Shown: positions 1 through 5,251 of the stretch, in pieces
How the letters are laid out: every line of letters begins with the position of its first letter
Numbering within the stretch: the stretch's first letter is position 1
From: Tenericutes bacterium 4572_104
Lineage (GTDB): Bacteria > Bacillota_I > Bacilli_A > Izemoplasmatales > UBA5603
DNA length: 5,571 bases
Assembly: GCA_002084435.1 (NCBI GenBank)
Contig: NBLG01000039.1
Location: 1 to 5,571, forward strand
Direction: 5' to 3'
Program-made: the position numbers and the translations under genes
Notes under the pieces: model-generated
Told to the model about the DNA's origin: nothing
What the model saw: the letters and a program-made list of their open reading frames with translations, nothing else
Databases searched by the model: none

Positions 1-1305
1 TATGATTATTTAATCATGGTAAGCTTAACTCGTTGGGAAATACAACTGAGATACCGAAAAGGTCTCTCAAATTTCAAGAAAAATAATCCAAATGAAGATA
101 AACTTAGAAAATACAAAAGAGGATACTTCGTGGAATGGCGAGTAGCTGATAGAATTAAAGAAAAACATACTAAAAATGCAAATTATATCATTGACTATAA
201 TCTTTTAGATTATCCGAAAATGATTAAAGAAAATACATATGAAAATTGCTTAGATAAAGCAGTATCTACTCCATTTAGAGTAGTCCCATATTTTGACCCT
301 GGAGTATGGGGTGGACAGTGGATGAAAGAAGTATGTAACTTAGATAAAGACAAAGAAAACTATGCTTGGTGCTTTGATGGAGTGCCTGAAGAAAACAGCG
401 TTCGCTTTGGCTTTTCAAATGAATTTATCGAGCTACCTGCTCAAGATATAGTTCAGTTTCGTCCAATAGAATATATGGGAGAAAGAGTATTTAAAGAATT
501 TGGACATCATTTTCCAATAAGATTCGACTTATTGGATACCTTTGAAGGCGGTAACTTAAGCCTTCAAGTACATCCTTTAAAAGACTATATAATTAAAACC
601 TTTGGCATGACTTATACCCAAGAAGAATCCTATTATATCTTAGATGCCTTAGAAGGAGCTAATTGTTACCTCGGCCTAAAAGAAGGAATAGATAAAGAAG
701 AATTTAAAAAAGAATTAATTGAAGCTAACCAAGGAAAATACCTCTTCGATGATTCTAAATATATTAATAAAGTTCCCGTTAAAAAACATGACCACTTATT
801 AATCCCTCCAGGCACAATTCATTGTAGTGGAAAAAACACCTTGGTATTGGAAGTTAGTTCTTGTGTATATATCTTTACCTTTAAACTTTGGGATTGGGGA
901 AGAGTAGGACTTGATGGCTTACCAAGACCAGTTCATCTAGAACACGGCTTTAAGAATATTCAGTTTGATAGAGATACTTCATTTGTATACAAAGAATTAG
1001 TCAATCAATTTAAGCAAGTATCTAAAAATGAAGAAATTACAGGTCTTCATGAATTAGAGTTTATTGAATCGAGAAGATATAGATTTAACCAAACATATAT
1101 AATGGAAACCAAAAACACAGTAAATGTTTGTAATCTAGTAGAAGGAATAGCTATGAGAATAGAATCAATAGATAATTCTTTTTCTCCATTTGAAGTGCAT
1201 TACGCAGAAACCTTCTATATCCCCGCATCTATTTCCAATGTTAGATTTGTACCACTAGATCCAAACGGATGTATTGTAATAAAAGCGATGGTGAAAGAAA
1301 AATGA
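1..1305 (+). CDS. Class I mannose-6-phosphate isomerase-like protein with N-terminal extension (5' partial)
   Basis: The 3' part of a cupin-fold, probably zinc-dependent sugar-phosphate isomerase; the classical family interconverts mannose-6-P and fructose-6-P in the cytoplasm. The frame is open from base 1 (YDYLI before the first Met at base 16), so that Met is probably internal and the gene starts outside the window. Numbering from that Met, the isomerase domain begins near residue 86 with PYFDPGVWGG, the counterpart of the usual N-terminal 'P.f...iWGG'. Metal ligands are visible: Q184 and H186 in LSLQVHP, E204 in EESYYIL, and H269 in IPPGTIHCSG. KLWDWGRVGLDGLPRP (290-305) is the likely active-site arginine segment. 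The ~85 residues before the domain, rich in Lys/Arg with a GYFVEWRVADR motif, do not belong to it. I recall roughly 580-residue Firmicute proteins in which such an isomerase follows a P-loop kinase-like domain; that part is inference. The gene overlaps the hydrolase gene downstream. The true substrate is uncertain. Confidence 0.85.
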   Translation, partial: YDYLIMVSLTRWEIQLRYRKGLSNFKKNNPNEDKLRKYKRGYFVEWRVADRIKEKHTKNANYIIDYNLLDYPKMIKENTYENCLDKAVSTPFRVVPYFDPGVWGGQWMKEVCNLDKDKENYAWCFDGVPEENSVRFGFSNEFIELPAQDIVQFRPIEYMGERVFKEFGHHFPIRFDLLDTFEGGNLSLQVHPLKDYIIKTFGMTYTQEESYYILDALEGANCYLGLKEGIDKEEFKKELIEANQGKYLFDDSKYINKVPVKKHDHLLIPPGTIHCSGKNTLVLEVSSCVYIFTFKLWDWGRVGLDGLPRPVHLEHGFKNIQFDRDTSFVYKELVNQFKQVSKNEEITGLHELEFIESRRYRFNQTYIMETKNTVNVCNLVEGIAMRIESIDNSFSPFEVHYAETFYIPASISNVRFVPLDPNGCIVIKAMVKEK

Positions 1306-2000
1306 TACCTTTATGGATTTTTATAATAGTAATAATATTATTTATAATAAGTGATTATTTCATCTACAAATATGCCAAGAAAAAAGGAATAGATGAATTC
1401 TTACAAATGCTTTTTATCGCTGGACTTATGGGAAAAACTGAAGCGTTTAAAAATTACAATAAATACGCAGAACCTGGAGGTATTGTCTTTGTAGGAGACT
1501 CAATAACTCAAGATTTCAATGTCTATGAATACTTTCCAAACCACAACGTATATAACCGTGGAATTGGTGGAGATACTTCAAAAGGAGTCTTAGGTAGACT
1601 AAATGAATCAGTCTTTGAACTAAAACCTAAAAAAGTATTCTTGCATATAGGAACTAATGATTTTGAACTTATTAAAGATGGTATAGAAAACATTTCTAAA
1701 AGAATTAAAGAAATAGTAGAAAAAATACATTCTTTTGATGAATTTATAGAAATTTATCTTATTTCTGTATTTCCAGTTAACCCAGAGGTTGATAAGAAAA
1801 CTACAGGAAGAAGAAACAATAAAGAAATAGTTAAATTAAACAATATATTAAAGAGTTTACCTTATATAACTTATATAAATATTTATGATAAGCTCTTACT
1901 AAACGATGTTTTAAACCCTAAGTATACTATTGAGGGCTTGCATTTAAACCAAAAAGGCTATGAAATAATAAGAGAAACAATATTGAAATATATAAACTAA
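1302..2000 (+). CDS. Membrane-anchored SGNH/GDSL-type hydrolase
   Basis: A 232-residue serine esterase/lipase-like protein. One hydrophobic segment (about residues 2-22) is followed by an SGNH domain. The blocks are visible: VFVGDSITQ with nucleophile S67, RGIGGD with oxyanion G90, HIGTND with N119, and EGLHLNQKGY with catalytic H214. The position three before the His is usually Asp (DxxH); here it is E211. The start at 1302 is preferred: it overlaps the upstream stop as ATGA, a translational-coupling arrangement, and GGTGA (1290-1294) sits 7 bases before it. An in-frame ATG at 1269 lacks a visible ribosome site. With the 1302 start, the charges flanking the membrane segment (none before, KYAKKK after) fit a cytoplasmic catalytic domain, whereas an exported domain is what one would expect for an envelope esterase. 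Substrate unknown; carbohydrate or lipid deacylation is possible. A terminator follows. Confidence 0.87.
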   Translation: MIPLWIFIIVIILFIISDYFIYKYAKKKGIDEFLQMLFIAGLMGKTEAFKNYNKYAEPGGIVFVGDSITQDFNVYEYFPNHNVYNRGIGGDTSKGVLGRLNESVFELKPKKVFLHIGTNDFELIKDGIENISKRIKEIVEKIHSFDEFIEIYLISVFPVNPEVDKKTTGRRNNKEIVKLNNILKSLPYITYINIYDKLLLNDVLNPKYTIEGLHLNQKGYEIIRETILKYIN

Positions 2001-2020
2001 TTTCCTCCTGTTTTTCTATT

Positions 2021-2059
2021 TATATAAAGAAGTCAGAATAAACCTGACTTTTTTATATG
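2021..2059 (+). terminator. Rho-independent terminator after the SGNH hydrolase gene
   Basis: The arms AAGTCAG (2030-2036) and CTGACTT (2044-2050) pair perfectly around a 7-base loop. The stem extends outwards through one G-U pair and further A-U pairs to about 2022/2058. The descending arm contains a run of six T (2049-2054). It lies 21 bases beyond the stop codon and separates the isomerase/hydrolase unit from the phosphorylase gene. Confidence 0.9.
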
Positions 2060-2071
2060 CGATTATATTAT

Positions 2072-2100
2072 TTCATTTTAAAAATATAACATGTTATAAT
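2072..2100 (+). promoter_or_regulatory. Sigma-A promoter with extended -10 for purine nucleoside phosphorylase
   Basis: TGTTATAAT at 2092-2100 is a perfect extended -10 (TGn + TATAAT). The hexamer 17 bases upstream, TTCATT (2072-2077), matches TTGACA at only three positions, as is common when an extended -10 is present. Transcription should start near 2107, about 20 bases before the start codon at 2128. GGAGAG (2117-2122) is the ribosome binding site. Confidence 0.7.
2085..2098. repeat. 14-bp perfect palindrome overlapping the -10 element
   Basis: TATAACATGTTATA is its own reverse complement and covers the TG and the first bases of the -10 hexamer of the phosphorylase promoter. A dimeric repressor bound here would block RNA polymerase. 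In sequence this AT-rich, a chance palindrome is possible, and no second copy was seen in the window. Confidence 0.4.
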
Positions 2101-2127
2101 TAAGAAAATAAATAATGGAGAGATAAT

Positions 2128-2922
2128 ATGTTAAAAGAAATAATTGAAAAGAAATTTAATAAAATACCTGAGACTCTAATAATACTTGGTTCAGGAATTA
2201 ATGAATTTACCTATAACTTAGAAGAAGTAACTAAAATTTCATACAAAGAAATCTTTAATTTTGAAACTGATACATCAATAGGTCATTCAGGAACCTTGTA
2301 TTTAGGATATATTAAAAATATTCCTATTTTAGTAATGGAAGGAAGAAAACATTACTATGAGGGAGTATCAGACGAAGAAATGCGTAAAATGATACAATCA
2401 TTTTCAAGTCTTGGAGTAAAAAACTTAATTATCACAAATGCTTGCGGAGGAATGAATTTGGATTTTAAACCCGGAGATATAATGATTATAACTGACCATA
2501 TAAATATGATGGGAAGAAATCCTTTAGTAGGAGAAAATAACTATGAATTAGGTGAAAGATTCGTTGATATGACTGAACCTTATGACCTTAAATTTAGAGA
2601 GTTAATTGATGAAATTGCAAAAAAAGAAAACATTAAATTACAACACGGAGTCTATGTAAGTTACTTAGGACCTAGCTATGAAACTAAAGCTGAAATAAGG
2701 GCTTTTAAGATTTTAGGAGGCGATGCAGTTGGAATGAGTACTGTACCTGAAGTAATCATCGCAAGACACGCGTCTATGAGAGTTTTAGGACTAAGTATTA
2801 TAACCAATATGTCTACAGGAATATCTAAAAACAAACTATCACATGAAGAAGTCCTTGAGACAAGTAAAAAAACAGTTAAAAAATTATCTAAACTACTAGT
2901 TGAATTTATTCAGAAGATATAA
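2128..2922 (+). CDS. punA: Purine nucleoside phosphorylase, trimeric (6-oxopurine) type
   Basis: A complete 264-residue protein of normal length for the PNP/MTAP-type trimeric family. It cleaves inosine, guanosine and their deoxy forms with phosphate, giving the free base and (deoxy)ribose-1-phosphate in the cytoplasm. Motifs run in family order: LGSGI (S22, phosphate), GHSG (H53), EGRKHYYEG (R73, H75, Y78), NACGGMN (104-110), DHINMMGRNPL (123-133), GPSYETKAE (Y184, E185), GMSTVPEV (M203, S204) and ITN (N227), with a further His at H239. E185 and N227 correspond to human E201 and N243, the residues that select 6-oxopurines, so inosine/guanosine activity is expected rather than methylthioadenosine activity. 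A xanthosine phosphorylase-like range cannot be excluded. The start is backed by GGAGAG at 2117-2122. It has its own promoter, and no terminator is visible before the J-domain gene, so read-through into it is possible. Confidence 0.95.
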   Translation: MLKEIIEKKFNKIPETLIILGSGINEFTYNLEEVTKISYKEIFNFETDTSIGHSGTLYLGYIKNIPILVMEGRKHYYEGVSDEEMRKMIQSFSSLGVKNLIITNACGGMNLDFKPGDIMIITDHINMMGRNPLVGENNYELGERFVDMTEPYDLKFRELIDEIAKKENIKLQHGVYVSYLGPSYETKAEIRAFKILGGDAVGMSTVPEVIIARHASMRVLGLSIITNMSTGISKNKLSHEEVLETSKKTVKKLSKLLVEFIQKI

Positions 2923-2953
2923 AAAAAAACATCATGTAAAAATCACAAGAAAT

Positions 2954-2962
2954 TGTTATATT
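2954..2962 (+). promoter_or_regulatory. Possible extended -10 promoter for the J-domain operon
   Basis: TGTTATATT in the 73-base gap resembles an extended -10 (TGn + TATATT, five of six bases) and shares TGTTATA with the phosphorylase promoter. No good -35 is visible. Transcription would start near 2969, 27 bases before the J-protein ATG. An AAAGGAA ribosome site lies at 2984-2990. The call is tentative because AT-rich gaps produce such matches easily. Confidence 0.4.
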
Positions 2963-2995
2963 ATAGACTAGAAAACATTAAATAAAGGAAATATT

Positions 2996-3580
2996 ATGAA
3001 TCCCTATCAAATACTTGGAGTATCCCGAGATGCTTCAGACAAAGAAATAACAAAAGCATATAGAACTTTAGCTAAAAAATATCATCCAGATGTAAATCCC
3101 AATGATAGTTACGCAGCTAAAAAGATGGCTGAAATAAATAATGCATATGACCAGATTAAACAAATGCGTTCAGGAAATTATAATGGGAATAATTCTTATT
3201 ATTATAATAATAACTACAACCAAGATGAATTTTCAAGTATAAGAGAATTTATCAGAGTCGGACAATTTATTCAAGCTATAGCTTATTTAACAAATATGAG
3301 AACGAGAAACAGCGAGTGGTATTACCTATACGGAGTATGTCTAGCAAATATCGGAAGAGTACAAAACGCAAGAATTTATATTAGAAAAGCGATAGAATTA
3401 GATTCAACTAATCAAGAATATAGGGATTTCTTCAACCAATTAAACAATCAACAATATGGCACGGGAATAGAAGTTAGTTTCTTTGGTAGAATGATTTTTG
3501 GAGTTTTAAAATGGATATTTTATTTTTATATAATACAATTATTTTTTAGATTTATATTAAGTGGATTTGGAAGAGGTTAG
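2996..3580 (+). CDS. J-domain (DnaJ-like) protein with TPR-like region and C-terminal membrane segment
   Basis: A 194-residue co-chaperone-like protein, not canonical DnaJ: the Gly/Phe region, the CxxCxGxG zinc repeats and the C-terminal substrate domains are absent. Residues 1-58 form a J-domain with the HPD signature (H30-P31-D32) that stimulates Hsp70/DnaK ATPase. Residues 60-76 are a low-complexity Asn/Tyr linker. Residues 80-150 look helical and TPR-like; 107-140 (from EWYYLYGV to AIELDSTN) is a good single TPR. Residues about 165-188 are strongly hydrophobic, probably a C-terminal membrane anchor with the J-domain in the cytoplasm. AAAGGAA (2984-2990) supports the start. Only three bases separate its stop from the next gene, so the two are cotranscribed. 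A role in recruiting DnaK to the membrane is inferred; clients are unknown. Confidence 0.9.
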   Translation: MNPYQILGVSRDASDKEITKAYRTLAKKYHPDVNPNDSYAAKKMAEINNAYDQIKQMRSGNYNGNNSYYYNNNYNQDEFSSIREFIRVGQFIQAIAYLTNMRTRNSEWYYLYGVCLANIGRVQNARIYIRKAIELDSTNQEYRDFFNQLNNQQYGTGIEVSFFGRMIFGVLKWIFYFYIIQLFFRFILSGFGRG

Positions 3581-3583
3581 AAG

Positions 3584-4054
3584 ATGAACAGATTAGCAGA
3601 GAAATTACAAAGGTTTATGGCAGGCAGAAATGGCTCAGACGGACTAAATATATTCCTAATGATTTTATATTTTATTTTATTTATAATAAATTTATTCTTA
3701 AAATCACAAGTGCTCGCAATAATTGAAATAGTAATCATACTTATATGGATATTTCGTTTTTATTCGAGAAGAGTTGGTAAAAGGCAAACAGAAAACGCTT
3801 GGTTTATGAGAACGCTGTATAAAACAAAAAATTTCTTCAAAAAAATAACATCAATTTTTAAACGCAAAAGAGTAAAGCCAGTAAAAGTAGTTAAACAAAA
3901 AAAACCAAAGGTAAAAAAACCTAAAACAGATAAAAACCATACCTTTGTGACCTGTCCTGTATGTAATAGCCTTATAAAGGTAAGGCGCATAAAAGGTGAA
4001 AGATATGTTTTATGTAAAACATGTCATAATGAAGTTAAAGTTAAAATCAAATAA
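3584..4054 (+). CDS. Two-TM membrane protein with C-terminal zinc ribbon
   Basis: A 156-residue protein of unknown function. The N-terminus carries RFMAGRNGSDGLN (10-22), resembling an 'FMyGRyG.D.L' motif I recall from a conserved clostridial membrane family. Two hydrophobic helices follow (about 21-39 and 43-60), joined by a very short turn, so both ends should be cytoplasmic. Residues 82-118 form a very basic, Lys/Pro-rich linker that could touch nucleic acid or acidic lipid. The C-terminal zinc ribbon has CPVC (C124, C127) and CKTC (C144, C147). The gene starts three bases after the J-protein stop; its ribosome site AGAGG (3572-3576) lies inside that gene's end, so coupled expression is likely. 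A strong terminator follows. Functional partnership with the J-protein is inferred from this layout alone. Confidence 0.85.
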   Translation: MNRLAEKLQRFMAGRNGSDGLNIFLMILYFILFIINLFLKSQVLAIIEIVIILIWIFRFYSRRVGKRQTENAWFMRTLYKTKNFFKKITSIFKRKRVKPVKVVKQKKPKVKKPKTDKNHTFVTCPVCNSLIKVRRIKGERYVLCKTCHNEVKVKIK

Positions 4055-4059
4055 AATAT

Positions 4060-4094
4060 ATCGTAATATCTTTATCGGATATTACGATTTTTTT
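4060..4094 (+). terminator. Rho-independent terminator after the J-domain/zinc-ribbon operon
   Basis: ATCGTAATATC (4060-4070) and GATATTACGAT (4078-4088) form a perfect 11-bp stem around a 7-base loop, followed by a T-run through 4094. It begins 6 bases past the stop codon of the zinc-ribbon gene. Confidence 0.93.
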
Positions 4095-4201
4095 AGATAA
4101 AAAATAATTATATTTATTATATAAATATGATACAAAAATGTAAAAATAATGAAATTTATGTAACGGATTACATATTATTTATTAAAATACTAAAATTACT
4201 A

Positions 4202-4230
4202 TTGACAAAAAACGCTTTCAATATTATAAT
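4202..4230 (+). promoter_or_regulatory. Full-consensus sigma-A promoter of the LacI-family gene and ribokinase
   Basis: TTGACA (4202-4207) and TATAAT (4225-4230) are both perfect and separated by exactly 17 bases. Transcription is expected to start around 4236-4238, leaving a leader of about 30 bases before the ATG at 4268. Such a strong basal promoter implies that it is normally held down by a repressor. It also lies downstream of the most upstream in-frame ATG (4127), which argues against that start. Confidence 0.9.
4207..4221 (-). promoter_or_regulatory. cre-like / LacI-family operator between -35 and -10
   Basis: Read on the minus strand the site is TTGAAAGCGTTTTTT. It fits the Gram-positive catabolite-responsive element WTGNAANCGNWNNCW at 14 of 15 positions; only the C near the end differs. 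LacI-family proteins, including CcpA, recognise such CG-centred sites. Sitting in the promoter spacer, it could serve CcpA or autoregulation by the encoded LacI-type protein. Binding is inferred from the pattern only. Confidence 0.55.
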
Positions 4231-4239
4231 AAAACAAAA

Positions 4240-4253
4240 TGGGAACCTTCCCA
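4240..4253. repeat. Inverted repeat in the leader of the LacI-family gene
   Basis: TGGGAA and TTCCCA flank a CC centre just after the predicted transcription start and 4 bases before the GGTGG ribosome site. In RNA it could form a short hairpin; in DNA it could be an operator. It is the most GC-rich spot in the surrounding intergenic stretch, which makes pure chance less likely. Confidence 0.45.
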
Positions 4254-4257
4254 AAAT

Positions 4258-4262
4258 GGTGG
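4258..4262 (+). promoter_or_regulatory. Ribosome binding site deciding the LacI-family start
   Basis: GGTGG lies 5 bases before the ATG at 4268 and within the predicted transcript. It favours 4268 over in-frame ATGs at 4256 (overlapping this site) and 4127 (upstream of the promoter). Confidence 0.6.
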
Positions 4263-4267
4263 CGTAT

Positions 4268-5239
4268 ATGAAATCTAATATCACAATTTTAGATCTTGCA
4301 AGAGTTTCTGGCGTAAGTAAATCTACGATTTCAAGATATTTACGAGGAGAAAGCGTTAGTAAAACAAAAGCAGAAATTATTGAAAAGGCAATTATAAAAA
4401 CTGGTTATATTAGAAATAACTATGCTCAATTATTAAGAACATCAAAAAGTAATTTTATCGGGGTATTAGTACCAGATATTGATAATCCTTTCTTTACAAA
4501 TATAATTAAGCGCTTAGATGAACTAGCATTTTCTGATGGTAAGACATTGATTATTAAAACAACTATGTCTCAATTAGATAGAGAATTGGAGGCGCTTAAT
4601 TTTATTAGAGGTTTTCGCGTAGAAGGTATTTTTCTTTGTAGAAGCGAACTAAATGATAAACTTGTAGAAGATATGAACTTCACTATACCTGTTATATCAA
4701 TAGATAAGAGTTTTAGAAATTTAATATCTATAACTACAAATAACTATAGAAATGGATATATTCTTACAAAACATGTATTTAAACATACTAAAGGAGAAGT
4801 TATGTTTTTCTCAAGAGAAAAGGAAAGCAACTCTGTAAAAGAACGTATTAGGGGTTATTTTACATATTGTAAGGAGTTTAATCACAATATCTATAGTTAT
4901 AAATATAATCGAGGATTAGGGGTCGATTTTAATCATTTAAAAAATTATGTGATTAATCATAATATTGAAGCTGTGATAGCTAGAAATGATAATGAAGCAA
5001 TAAAAATTCAATCGTTTTTTAATGATTTATATTATAAAAATGAATTTCCAAGAATTAGAGTAGCTGGTTTTGATAATATTAGACTATCAAGAAATATTTT
5101 ACCTAGGCTTACCACAATAGATCAAAAGATAGAAGAAATGTGCGACTTAGCATATGATAAATACAAAAATCACAAAAAAGATAAAATAAAAACATATGTA
5201 CAAAATTCAGAACTTATAATTAGGGAGAGTACATTATAG
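4268..5239 (+). CDS. LacI-family transcriptional regulator, probable ribose operon repressor
   Basis: A 323-residue regulator from the chosen ATG, near the usual family length. An N-terminal helix-turn-helix (residues 5-25, ITILDLARVSGVSKSTISRYL) has the classic VSKST.SR recognition helix. The hinge helix (about 50-59, NNYAQLLRTS) retains the leucine that wedges into the operator. The periplasmic-binding-protein-like effector domain starts at FIGVLVPDIDNPFF (63-76) and ends in the typical VAGFDN ... PRLTTIDQ segment (265-286). The start at 4268 fits the promoter, the GGTGG site and the family's short N-terminus; longer in-frame readings add unrelated residues. Ribokinase follows 12 bases after its stop, so it probably acts like RbsR, sensing ribose or a related sugar, and may regulate its own promoter through the CG-centred site there. 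The sugar specificity is inferred from context, not from binding residues, and no rbsR symbol is assigned for that reason. Confidence 0.93.
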   Translation: MKSNITILDLARVSGVSKSTISRYLRGESVSKTKAEIIEKAIIKTGYIRNNYAQLLRTSKSNFIGVLVPDIDNPFFTNIIKRLDELAFSDGKTLIIKTTMSQLDRELEALNFIRGFRVEGIFLCRSELNDKLVEDMNFTIPVISIDKSFRNLISITTNNYRNGYILTKHVFKHTKGEVMFFSREKESNSVKERIRGYFTYCKEFNHNIYSYKYNRGLGVDFNHLKNYVINHNIEAVIARNDNEAIKIQSFFNDLYYKNEFPRIRVAGFDNIRLSRNILPRLTTIDQKIEEMCDLAYDKYKNHKKDKIKTYVQNSELIIRESTL

Positions 5240-5251
5240 CGAGGTTTTATA

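Noticed and set aside
16..18. ATG at base 16 as the true start of the isomerase-like gene
   Set aside because: The frame is open to the window edge, no ribosome site can be seen, and the protein already reads like the middle of a conserved domain.
1269..1301. Earlier start for the SGNH hydrolase
   Set aside because: No ribosome-binding sequence precedes it and it overlaps the upstream gene by 37 bases, whereas 1302 has GGTGA and a 4-base overlap. Not fully excluded because it alters predicted topology.
2003..2010. TCCTCCTG read as a minus-strand Shine-Dalgarno (CAGGAGGA)
   Set aside because: No start codon lies at a suitable distance on that strand, and the following bases encode the hydrolase C-terminus on the + strand.
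2923..2995. Possible terminator between the phosphorylase and J-domain genes
   Set aside because: The stretch has an A-run but no stem followed by a T-run, so read-through remains possible.
3760..3990. Minus-strand open frame of 76 codons inside the zinc-ribbon gene
   Set aside because: It lies wholly within a well-supported + strand gene with clear TM and zinc-ribbon features, and its Leu/Phe-rich content is the complement of the Lys-rich linker.
4095..4201. Possible riboswitch, small RNA or small gene upstream of the LacI promoter
   Set aside because: The stretch is nearly pure A/T with no stable stems, no conserved RNA element I recognise, and no short frame with a ribosome site.
4127..4267. 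N-terminal extension of the LacI-family protein from an upstream ATG
   Set aside because: It starts upstream of a perfect promoter, has no ribosome site, and adds residues foreign to the family before the helix-turn-helix.
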